The position numbers and the translations under genes were made by a program. Shown piece by piece: positions 23,496-33,286 of a stretch of DNA of 36,166 nt. The first letter of the stretch is position 1. Every line of letters begins with the position of its first letter. The notes under the pieces are model-generated. The model made no database searches, was not told the origin of the DNA, and was given only the letters and a program-made list of their open reading frames with translations. The DNA comes from Heterostelium multicystogenum. Lineage: Eukaryota > Evosea > Eumycetozoa > Acytosteliales > Acytosteliaceae. The stretch covers positions 1 to 36,166 of the forward strand of contig RCNN01000286.1 in the NCBI GenBank assembly GCA_003667245.1. Direction: 5' to 3'.

Positions 23496-24612
23496 TTAAA
23501 CAGGTGAGATTCCACCCAATTTTCGCAGATGTTCATATACTATAAAAGTGACGATGGTATGTGGACCAATACGCATCCAATTCGGTATGAATCCCTTATA
23601 AAGTCCGAAAAATCCTTCGGATCGGATCGTCTTCATCATACAGTCCATTGACGATCTGTAAAGTGTTCCTTTGCCACTCTGGTCAATGGGCTGGCTCATA
23701 ATACGTGTCTTGATAGTGTCGACGGGCGACGTAACAATGGCAGCAACGAGTCCTGCTGCAATAGAGGCCGCAGTGTGTGCAGCCAGGCCCTCGCCGGCAA
23801 CATACCCATGATCTATTAGCATATGCTTGAACTGATCGTAGCTCGACAGCTGACTGGCAGTCAACAAAGCAGCTCTCTGCACAGTTGGTCCGACCCCCTT
23901 ATACAATCCTGCGAATCCTTCCTTTTCAATGATGTCTCTAAATGCCTGTGAAATATTCTGATATCTGGCACCACCTTTTGCGGAGTGTGCTTGCATTCTA
24001 ACCTAAATCATGATGAATTTGACAAATTGATACCATTAGCAATCTGATTGAGTGATTATGATTGGACTGATCGATCGAATCCAAATCAAGCTAGCTACCT
24101 ACTTTAATCAAATCTGTGGGGTTTGCAATAGAGGCACCAACACTACCTGATATGGCACCTGCGATGATCTTGGACATCAATGTTGTCTTTCCATTTTCGT
24201 CGACGAAATATACCTTTATCCAATCGTATCCACCCATTCGCAGAGTGGAGTAGGTTGCCTCTCTGAGCAATGATGGTGACAATCCCTTATATAGTCCGGC
24301 AATGCCCTCTTGCTTCACAATCTGAAGTGTTCCCCTAATAAATCCTTTATATTGCTGTGGCTGTGCTGTGTGTGTATGTATATTTCCTGGTGCCGTTGTT
24401 GTTGCACTACCAACATGCACACCAGAGGTAATAACCACATTACCATTCGCAGCAGTGTTGCTAACAGCAGCGGATGTAGCAGCTTTCTTTGCAAGTTCAC
24501 CCTGTAGCTGTAATCTTGTCTTTATAACATCTATTGGATTGGTCACACAAGCTGCAGCCATACAACTCAAACCTCCAAATAAGAATCTTTGCGAAATTGA
24601 CTCATTTGACAT
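23496..24612 (-). CDS. Mitochondrial carrier family protein (SLC25, uncoupling-protein-like)
   Basis: Two exons (24612-24103 and 24002-23496) join in phase to 338 residues without a break. Three Solcar repeats are visible, each with the signature PxDxxKxR: PIDVIKTR near residue 27, PTDLIKVR across the splice site near 171, and PVDTIKTR near 256. The paired motifs GIAGLYKGLSPSLLR, GFAGLYKGVGPTVQR and GFFGLYKGFIPNWMR follow each in turn. These make a six-helix carrier of the mitochondrial inner membrane. The match to YDWIK and PTDLIKVRMQ suggests the UCP/BMCP1-like (SLC25A14/A30) branch; the transported substrate cannot be told from sequence. An insert of about 45 Ala/Thr/Gly/His-rich residues sits after the first signature and explains the length above the usual 300. 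It converges on the ankyrin-like gene, with 48 bases between stops. Confidence 0.92.
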
Positions 24613-25223
24613 AGTTTATATTTCCTTCTATAATATCTATATTTGCATAAATATATCAATTTAGGAAAAACAATGAATGAGTAATAATACAAATATATAT
24701 ATATATATAGTAATAATAATAAAATAATAATACACAAAATAAATATGTTATTTCTGACTGGTTCAAATTTCAGTAATATATTACTAAATTTTAATATCTA
24801 ATTTTTAAAAATTCCAGTGCAAATTTGGATTGTGGAGGATGTGTGGGATTGAGTGTGTGTAGTCGATTTATGTTTATAGAGTCTAATATTTTATAAGATA
24901 TTTACAAAAAAGAAATTGATCATATATAACTAAAAAAGAATACTATTTCAATAAATCAAATCGATCATATACAAAATTGATAAATCTGCGTTTTGGGAAA
25001 TTGATTTTATCATTTTATTATTATTATTGTGTAAAATCAATCACAAGATAAAATTTGACCAGTTTAAAAGTGAAAGGTATGTACATACTAAAAAATACCA
25101 AAAACAAAAAAAATTGCAAACGATATTTTTGATATTTTTATCATGCAAGAAAGTGTTGCATTTTTTTAGTTTAAAAAAAACCCCCAATAAAACTTGATTC
25201 ACAAATCAAGATTCATCACTCAT

Positions 25224-25236
25224 CACACACACACAC
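25224..25236 (+). repeat. (CA)n microsatellite upstream of formin
   Basis: Six to seven CA units at the beginning of the C-rich, G-poor segment that precedes the formin start. Confidence 0.7.
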
Positions 25237-25318
25237 AAACAACATCCCAACAAACACAACAACACATTTACATTCATTGTTATTCGCATCAACAAACATA
25301 AACACATAACCTGACTTT

Positions 25319-25337
25319 GTAATTGTTGTACAATTAC
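25319..25337. promoter_or_regulatory. Perfect short hairpin upstream of formin
   Basis: GTAATTGT, a three-base TGT loop, then ACAATTAC: an 8-bp stem without mismatch, about 225 bases before the formin ATG. It could be a dyad for a dimeric factor or an RNA hairpin in a 5' UTR. Function is inference. Confidence 0.4.
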
Positions 25338-25380
25338 ATCAACATCAACAACACACTTACAACAGCAAATATAACTTAGC

Positions 25381-25395
25381 TGACGTGACTGTCAC
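25381..25395. promoter_or_regulatory. CRE-like / dyad site TGACGTGACTGTCAC
   Basis: TGACGT is a cyclic-AMP-response-type half-site, overlapping the near-perfect dyad GTGAC-T-GTCAC at 25385-25395. It lies about 170 bases before the formin ATG in otherwise A/T/C-rich DNA. A bZIP protein is the natural candidate; unproven. Confidence 0.35.
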
Positions 25396-25561
25396 TTTGC
25401 ACCTGCATCTAATTATTGTTGACAAATACAACATACATATATAGATAAAGTACTTTATATATATTAAGAAATAATAGAAATAGACATATTAGTATATTTA
25501 TAAATTAGATTCAAGAAAGAGATATATAGAAAGAATATAGAGCAATAATAGTAATAATAAT

Positions 25562-28500
25562 ATGATTCTTACAATCTCGTTGAGTATTGACCCAATTGGA
25601 AATATTTCACCCACATTGGGTGCGAGTGGCCTAGCTGGCTCTCTGAGTGCAAGCGCTTCCATAAACAAGAGAGCAACGCTCAACCCTTCACAGACACAAA
25701 TCAAGACATATCAAATCGATGACAAGTCAAGTTATTCCACTGTGTTTTTTAGCTATTTGTGCACTTTTTGGCATTAGCAAAGAAATGTCAGGCGAATACA
25801 TTCTGCAGATCGACTCGACTAAAAAGTATTTGAATTGGCCACACGAATCTGATGAGGCCAAAACCAAGCCATCGTGAAGTACTTGGTGGAGTCGGGCGAG
25901 AGCACTCTGCTTCTCAAGCAGAATCCCAACTATCGTGCTGAGTGCTGGGTCAATGCCATGCACTCCAGCGATGGAAGCAGCAGCGAAAAGGACATCATCT
26001 TTCACTTGAAGTACAAGTTGGCAGAACCAGAGTTTGCAGAGTCATTCATAAAGCTCGGTGGAATGGATGGAATTTTGAAAATGGTCACTTCAGCACGTGG
26101 AAACACACAGACCTATGCTCTGGGAACTCTACGTGCATGTCTCGAGTATGTCAGTGGTATGGATGTGATTACCAAAACTCCAGCATTGATCAAGCAGCTC
26201 TTTTCATTGATTGACTCATCGGTGGTCGGTGTGTGCCGTGGTTCTCTTGAACTCCTCTTCGTACTTTGCAGTTTCCGAGGAGAGGAAGGTTTCCAGTCAG
26301 TACATCTTGCGCCAAATCAACGGCGCAGGCTGCCAACACCAAACCATATACAAACTTGGTGAAATTGCTTGACGCTGGTGACCTAGAAACTAAAATCAAC
26401 GCATTCACATTGCTCAATGTGCTCTTGGACACGTGTCCACAGGAAAAGGCTGAAAAGCTCGTCAAGAAATGGGGAGATTTAGGATTACACGACAAGCTCC
26501 GTACACTCACAGAGATTCAACACAAAGAATTCCAGATTCAGTTGGAGCTCTACGAAGATAATGCTGGTGTAAAATTGAGAACCAAGGCATCTAGACTGGA
26601 GAAATATGCAAACGATTGAAAGCCCGTCTCAATGACTACGAGGCCCAACAGCCATTGATTGCAATTCTCAAAGAAGAACTCAAATTAAATCAACATCTCA
26701 TTAAGGAGGCATCAACTGACAGATTATTCTTAAATTGTAAGATACTTCGAATTACTAGCATTCAAGAGCGCCATCTCTAACTTTCTATTGCCACTTCTAG
26801 CACACCCAGTACAAAGATTCTTGGGTCCACTCAATTCAAGCTATCCAGTTGATCTATCATTTTTAAGAACCACAGTTGTCGAGCGTGAAAAGATATCTGA
26901 ATTCGAAAAGAAAACAAATTATGTTGGCGGAGCAGTTGAAGCAAGAATTGAAACAATCTGAGGAATATAAGAATCAAGTTATTTCCAACAAAAAGGCATA
27001 TGATACAGCAATTTCAGAGATCAATGAAGAAAATCAAAGATTGACAGTATCAGAAACAAAGTTGAAATTAGAAATAGAACAATTCAAATCGAAATTGGCA
27101 GCAATTGAGCAGCAGAGTGCTGGAGTAGATGGAGATATTGTTGCTGCATACAAAGAAGCCCAGTTGGAGATTCAACGTTTGCGTTTGTGTATTGATGAAG
27201 GACTACCACCTAGACAGGCAGCAATTGGTGAATCTCTTCCAGATGGACTTAACCAACCAGATAAAATTTCTCTCACCACTCCACCTCCTTCACCTACAGT
27301 TGGACCTTTGGATGAATCAACATTGGCCGCACCTGAAGGTGGTCCACCTCCTCCTCCCCACCTCCAGGTGGAATGGGTGGTCCACCTCCACCTCCACCAC
27401 CTCCTCCCCCTGGTGGTAAGAAAAGGTGCTCCTGCTGGGCCAGCAGCTATACAGCCCACCCAAACCTGTCATTAATCCTTCGACTAAAATGAAACCACTT
27501 TATGGAAGCGTGTAATTCTCCCACCATCAGGTCGTTCAGAGTCACTTTGGGATCAAGTATTGGAACCAAACATTCAATTCACAGGATTTCGAGGAGTTGT
27601 TTTGTCAAAAGAAGAAAACAACTTCCATTGAGAAATCAGATTCAGTCGAAAATGCTCCACCCAAGGAAGAAAAGATAAAGTTGGTTAGTTTAATTGATAT
27701 CAAGAAATCCAACTCCATAGCATTCATGCTGGCTAAACTTCCACCAACTGACCAACTCAAGACAATGATCGACAATTTTGATGGTTCCAAAATTAGATAA
27801 AGAAGTTTTAAAGACATTGCTTTCGAATGTTCCCGAGGAGGCCGACTATCAATTGATCAAAGGAAGCGAACTACCTCCTAGCAAACTAGATCGCCCAGAG
27901 AGATGGATTCTTGAGATGTATGGCACACCAGCACTCAAAGAAAGACTGCGATGTTGGCTTTTTTAAATTGGAGTTCCCAGACCAACTAACAGCAATTAAA
28001 GCAACACTCGAAAGTCTTTCCACTGCTGTTTCAACAACCAAGAACTGCGAGAGTTTGCGTCGTGTTTTCGGTATCATCTTGGTACTAGGTAATTATATGA
28101 ATGGTGGATTCAAACCGTGGACAAGCCGATGGTTTCCAACTTGAAATTCTGGACAATCTTGCAACAACTAAAGATATAGAAAATAAGATGACACTTCTCG
28201 ATTATGTATGTAAATTAGCATTGGACAAGTATCCAAGGCAGCTGGACTAGCAGATGAACTGGAGCCATTGCGTTCCGTCCAATGTCCATTCAAGATATTG
28301 CAGCTGATATTGGAGAACTCGAAGGATCGCTTAGCAGGTAAAAGGAGCCATGACCAAAGCAACTGAGCAACTAAACAATGATAAATTAAGTCGTCATATG
28401 TCTAGTTTCATTGAGGAAACAGAATCTCAAATCAAGAAACTCAAGGATCAACAGAAATCAGTAGTTGACTCATTCCAGAACCTCATTGAGTTCTTTGGTT

Positions 28501-28770
28501 ATTCAAAGACAGCCTCACTTACATGCCAACAATTTTTCGGTTCAATCTTTTTCCTTTGCCACACAGTTTTCAAAGGTATTCCAAAAGATCGAGAGAGAAA
28601 GTAAACAAAACAAAGCAAATCAAACTAATTTGGGTACCGGTGAAGGTAAAAAGATTGCCGGTGGTAGTGATCCCTTGGCAGCATTGGCCAATGCAATCAA
28701 AATGGGTCAAGGTGGTCTTAGAAAGAAACCAAATGCATCTTTTATTAAGTGTAAATTAATTAGTTGTTAA
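25562..28770 (+). CDS. Diaphanous-like formin (FH3-coiled coil-FH1-FH2-DAD-like tail)
   Basis: Actin-filament nucleator, read across many frames. The start is ATG at 25562 (MILTISLSIDPIGN). A GTPase-binding/FH3 region follows at about 25770-26640 (KYLNWPHES, LGTLRACLEYVSG, LVKLLDAGDLETKINAFTLL, DKLRTLTEIQHKEFQIQL). A GT-AG intron begins near 26738, then coiled coil at about 26870-27200. The FH1 proline run is at about 27345-27415. FH2 runs from about 27490 (MKPLYWKRV) through SIAFMLAKLPP and the canonical LGNYMNGG near 28090 to QNLIEFFGYSKTASL near 28490. The tail DPLAALANAIKMGQGGLRKK near 28668-28727 resembles a diaphanous autoregulatory domain, so Rho-type GTPase control is likely. At least ten frame changes are needed. 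It is one of several dictyostelid formins (forA-forJ); which one is not decided here. Confidence 0.85.
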
Positions 28771-28990
28771 AATAATAAAGAAATATTCAATTTGCCATAT
28801 TTTTAAAATCTTTGTTGTGTTCCATTATTTCATGATTAAAATACAAATCTAATTTTATTATAGTTTATTATTAATTGATTTATGTATTTAGAATAAAATT
28901 ACATTGATCAATACTGTTACAAATAATAGATGTAATAGTGATTTGAAGGATGGATGTTGAATATTAACATTGTTTGATTGGTCTTCATTT

Positions 28991-29671
28991 TCATCGGAAA
29001 AATAAGGACTGATCAAATGAATTGGAGTCATCTTGTTGTACCTGTTTGTTGTATAACTGGATTCCTTCTTTTTGGGAGATTTCTATTCCATTGTTGATAC
29101 TCAAAATTGGTGTTTCATTATCTCCGTTGTTGCTCTTTTGAGGGTTGTAGTGAGTACCCTCAAATTTGGGGAATGGTTGGGGCTCCATTGTTTGGGCAGC
29201 GGGAAGTGCACTTCTTTTTCTTTCAGGTGAACCACATTCATTTTCTGGCTCGTACTTTAGTGAGAAAGAGTAATCGGCTGGTATGAAGAAATTATCGGTT
29301 TGAATGGTAAAATAGAAACGGCTTCCGACACATCCAATGAAATTGTAAGGAGTTGCCTGCTTCTCTTGAATATACATGTTGTTCTTCTTGTTGGCAATCT
29401 CATTGACGTGACCATATAAATAGAACTTTTCAGAAAGATCATTGGAGCCAATGTCCATGGTAACCATGTAGCCATCATCCTCCATCTCGGCCATATAGTA
29501 ATCGATCTCTTTGTATCCAATGCCACTGACATGAGCTTTACATGCCCCAGTTGAATTGCCACACAGCAACTTCCACTGGCCGGTTAGCTTGTCCATCATG
29601 TACAATGAAATACCATTGGTCAAAGCAATTAGGAATACTGCTATAAATAACAATCTATATAGTTTAGACAT
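28991..29671 (-). CDS. Secreted protein of unknown function
   Basis: A single-exon ORF of 226 residues, ATG at 29671. The first 20 residues (MSKLYRLLFIAVFLIALTNG) form a clear signal peptide. The rest has no membrane helix. A central region of mixed sheet-like sequence with four cysteines (two in LLCGNSTGACKAH, then IGCVGSRFYF and ENECGSPERK) suggests a small disulphide-bonded domain at about residues 30-150. A polar Pro/Asn/Gln-rich tail follows. There is a likely basic cleavage-like stretch ERKRS near 152-156. I do not recognise the family. It is intact, unlike its formin neighbour, and convergent with it. Confidence 0.7.
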   Translation of the reverse strand: MSKLYRLLFIAVFLIALTNGISLYMMDKLTGQWKLLCGNSTGACKAHVSGIGYKEIDYYMAEMEDDGYMVTMDIGSNDLSEKFYLYGHVNEIANKKNNMYIQEKQATPYNFIGCVGSRFYFTIQTDNFFIPADYSFSLKYEPENECGSPERKRSALPAAQTMEPQPFPKFEGTHYNPQKSNNGDNETPILSINNGIEISQKEGIQLYNKQVQQDDSNSFDQSLFFR

Positions 29672-30588
29672 CTTGCTGGAGAAACTGTAAATCTATTTCA
29701 GAAATATAGTTGGATATTTGGTTTGAATGAAATGTGCACTTGCAAGTGGAATGAGTAGATTATATAGTCAGAAAATCCTGAACAGAAGTAATACATCGAC
29801 ACGATACAATAAATTTAAATCAATTGATCATCCAAACAATCCTCATCAAATCATAGTAGATCAGCCATATAATTCACTGTTAATCATTCGAATTGGAATC
29901 GGTTCAAAACCAACTCTCTGACGTTTTATACTTATCAATCTTAAATTGATCATCTATTTAATAGTATAACATGTCATATCAATGCTGCTTATCCTGAAGT
30001 ATTGCTAAAATGAGTAAATACAATTTGAAAAATTCACACTAACAACCTGACTACACCACACACACATACACATATATACACACACAAGTTATTCTCATAT
30101 CACTAAATAAGTGTTTGTTAAAGATGTGTGAGTGTGGGGGTAGTGTAGAATGATATGAATAATTGATAACCTTATTTGATTAATATCGAGTTTGACTGTT
30201 AATTGTAAAAGTAAGAGAACCAATGATGTATGATAGCCTGTGTCTGTTAATGTTGGAAGATTGCATGTGATAGATCCAGTGAATGCGGTACTGTGCTTTA
30301 GTGCACGAAATGACAAGTGAATTTGCAAATTTTTTGTCTGATAATTCTGATTGCTTAATTTAATGGAATGATTTGATTAGATAAGTTGTGCTAAATCAAT
30401 CACGCATTGTCTGACAATCATCTGACTAAAGTCATTAAATACACCTAACCTAACCCTAAGCTAACCTATCCCAGCCCAACCGTACCACAACCAACAACAT
30501 TGATTTTTATCATCAAATTAGTCATCTTGATTCGATATATACTACTAATAAGAATAAGAAGAGAAGAGTAGAGTAAAGGAAAAGAAGA
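29672..30588. other. Divergent intergenic region upstream of THOC7
   Basis: No gene supported. It contains CA-rich simple repeats at about 30050-30095 and a degenerate telomere-like CCTAA stretch at 30444-30472, about 120 bases before the THOC7 ATG. Confidence 0.55.
30444..30472 (+). repeat. Short degenerate telomere-like CCTAA repeat
   Basis: CCTAA units occur as CCTAACCTAACCCTAAGC and then TAACC, followed by C-rich bases. Four or five imperfect copies only. They may be a promoter element of THOC7 or chance. Confidence 0.5.
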
Positions 30589-31595
30589 ATGGACGAAGAT
30601 TTACCATTCAAGAAGAAGCTACTTACAAAGGAAATACCACTTAAAAAGACATTTAAAAAATATTTTACAGCTGGTAGCATTGCTAGAGAATCCTTCCTCG
30701 ACCGCTGAACAATGGTAAGTCACTGTGCCCTCCCATCTATCAACAAGCAACTACTAACTACGACTACCACCATCTTACGAATCAAAATTTGCATAACAAT
30801 GATATCGTCGTTGCTGTTGTCGTCGTCGTCGTTTCTAATTATAGTCAAATAGCACATCAACAACTCTTAAATGAACTGTCACTCTATGAGTTTCAAATAC
30901 AAAAAGCTAATGTACAAGCAGATGTCAACAAGAAGGAATTAGAATACTACCAAAATGTTTATAAAACAAGATGTAAGTAACAAGCTTCGACAAAAAACAA
31001 TTGTAATCAATTCACTTGATATTAATGTGATGATGATGATGATGATGATGATGTATAGGTGAAGATATTGAAAATGTAAAGAATGAAATAGTAGATTTAA
31101 AAGAACGTTTAGCTTATGAGAAGATTCAAAGGCAGTATAAAGAGCAATACTTGGCACTCTATAAACTGATAAATGAACAACCCACCATACATGATACTGA
31201 AATGTATGTATAACTAACCCAAGAAGGAAGATGTAGAATGAATACATACATATGCAAACACTTTGCCACCATGTACTAGTATTAACAACACATCCTCTCA
31301 TAGTGAAATAGAAAAAGTTAAAAAAAGAACTGGAAGAAGTGGATAAGATGAATAAGAAAACCAACGACAAACTCGATTTACGTATGAAACAGTTCCAACT
31401 ACTCTTACATACAGTCCAGGAATTGGAACAGAATTTGGATATAGATAGCACTGAACTAAACTCGACAAAACAACCTGAGCAATCGACACAATCACCAACT
31501 ACATCATTAGAGATATTACAGACTAACCATCCACCACCGTCGCCACTCCTACTACGACTACCACTGTAAATGAAGATAAAATGGACTTAAACTAA
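30589..31595 (+). CDS. thoc7: THO complex subunit 7 (THOC7) homologue
   Basis: Four exons: 30589-30714, 30845-30972, 31059-31203 and 31304 to about 31595. THOC7 is a coiled-coil subunit of the THO/TREX complex that couples transcription to mRNA export in the nucleus. The N-terminus (MDEDLPFKKKLLTKE) fits the short basic start of the family. The middle NELSLYEFQIQKANVQADVN and KKELEYYQNVYKT, then LKERLAYEKIQRQYKEQY, and the end DKLDLRMKQFQLLLHTVQEL match the family's order and spacing. Three frame changes are needed: near 30700, in the A7 run at 31320-31326, and near 31520. The last one moves the end from a Pro/Leu-rich tail (stop 31569) to a Thr-rich tail ending NEDKMDLN at 31593-31595, which looks more natural. 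The third intron boundary set includes a (GAT)n microsatellite. Confidence 0.8.
31027..31052 (+). repeat. (GAT)n microsatellite inside a THOC7 intron
   Basis: About eight GAT units just before the acceptor of exon 3. Non-coding and likely length-variable. Confidence 0.8.
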
Positions 31596-31599
31596 ATAA

Positions 31600-32049
31600 A
31601 TTGGTACAATAATCCATCCAGCTATTACCATCAATATTGATCTCACTCATTCAAGTGAGCCAGCACATGAATTAGAATCTTTATTTCTGAACTGTTGCAA
31701 AAGATTAATCCAGATAAAGGTGATTACATGTCCCAAAGATTGGAGCCTGCTCGACTTTGGAACATTTCTTGGTGAGTTTTCCATGTTTTGGGTTTGGGGC
31801 CAGCTTTAAATGGCCATGGTAATTTTGCTTCTCTCCATCTCCAACTTAAATAAAACTTTAATAAATTCAATTAGAGAAAAGAATATCCATTTGTTAATAG
31901 ATATACAATTACCATTATTTTGTTTTGTTTTCGAAAGAAATCAATATTTGATAACAAATCATGTTCCTTTTTATCCTATTTATACTTTTAGAACTAGAAA
32001 ACAATCATATATCAAATTAAATATTCATGGAAAACTATCCTTAGAATGA
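31600..32049 (+). CDS. Unrecognised split reading frame, no start codon
   Basis: An open stretch from 31600 ends in a GT-AG-compatible donor (GTGAGT near 31776). Joining it to the acceptor after TTAGAG near 31876 keeps phase and stays open to the stop at 32049. The result is about 115 residues, including THSSEPAHELESLF, CPKDWSLLDFGTFL, EKNIHLLIDIQLPLF and TFRTRKQSYIKLNIHG. The composition looks protein-like, but there is no ATG, and the frame starts five bases after the THOC7 stop. It may be the 3' end of a gene whose start is lost, a decayed copy, or chance. Family not recognised. Confidence 0.3.
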
Positions 32050-33286
32050 GATAGATATTAATCTCATTATACAAAGAATGCTTACTCTAAAGAATTATAA
32101 CTTGATAGCTTGTCAAGAAACTGATTGTCAGATGTATTTTTAAAAGTAGTTTTGAAATTTCGAAACTAAATGTCATTATTGAAACTTGTATGTAGTAAAT
32201 AAGTTGTATGAATGTTATAAGTCGCAAACATATTATTATGTTTATAATTTACAAAAACAGTGTATTTAGAAGGATCATGATCCTCATTTAGAACAATCAA
32301 AGAGGGTTGATATAAAATTAAAACACCACAATAACATAAAGTTAGTAGCTTTGGACTTTCAATGTGGGTATGTTTAATTTTGATTTGTGATCGATCACTC
32401 ATTAACACACAATATATTTATATATATATGCCTCATGAACATGTAGGATGTATATAACACTATGAGGTACTAAATATTTAAGTTCATTTATTGGAATGTA
32501 GTTGTAATTATCATCAAGATATCCAGTGTTTTCTTTTAAATGGAAACATATTCGAAAAGTTTTATATTTATCAAACAAATAACTTACTTATTTAACACAC
32601 ACACAGGTGTTGTAATAATGATGATATCAGAATTTGATGTGTGATCAATTTTTAGGATCAATGTAATAAGATGTTAAAAAGGGGTATTTCATATGAATAA
32701 CCACAGTATGTATACTTATCATTTATTTAAATCAGAGACAATTTCCATTGAAACAACTATCACCACAATAACAACTTTAAACATCACATGTATACATACT
32801 TGTCACTGGCACACTGCTATCACAAAACATCAATTTCTTCATGTTACTGTCATACTATTGATATAGCTCTTTTAGTTTCAAAATACAGCTTTATCATTTT
32901 TAGTGACACCCATCTTCGATGATGTTGATTCAACATCTTCAATGATTGTAGTAAATTCTGAATATCACTTCGTACACTCCCAACTAATTTAATATATAAA
33001 GATTGATTCGATATTGATTTAACATTACTATTATTATTATTAAATTATAATTTATTTTAAAGAATGAATGGAATAGAATTGTTTAATATTAATTTAAACC
33101 CTTATAAATTTAACATCAAAAGCTAAGAAATAATATATAATATAATCTAATACTATAACCATCGTTTTATTACAAATAATAGATTTAATTCTTTCACTTC
33201 TTCCTAACCAATCCAAATGCTAATATTATAAATAAATTTAACTATATATATATATATAATAAATAATACTTGTAAATAACAAAACA
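32050..33286. other. AT-rich intergenic region, possible minus-strand coding fragment
   Basis: Mostly A/T with simple repeats. A 14-bp palindrome AGGATCATGATCCT lies at 32271-32284. A minus-strand frame without ATG is open from about 33045 to the stop at 32850; it is discussed as a finding. No complete gene is supported. Confidence 0.5.

Larger units (their letters stand above)
24613..25561. other. Divergent intergenic region upstream of formin and carrier
   Basis: The first 550 bases are A/T-rich with no gene. From about 25200 the plus strand becomes C-rich and G-poor (CA and CAA units), which looks like the formin promoter and 5' UTR. It contains a perfect hairpin and a bZIP-like site, listed separately. 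Confidence 0.6.

Noticed and set aside
29727..29921. Plus-strand ORF of 64 residues
   Set aside because: No motif or signal peptide; lies in a promoter-like spacer between divergent genes.
30095..30328. Minus-strand ORF of 77 residues
   Set aside because: Leu/Thr/Ser-rich translation of CA/GT-rich sequence without a recognisable feature.
32166..32408. Minus-strand ORF of 80 residues
   Set aside because: Weakly protein-like but with no motif and no supporting exons; not enough to call a gene.
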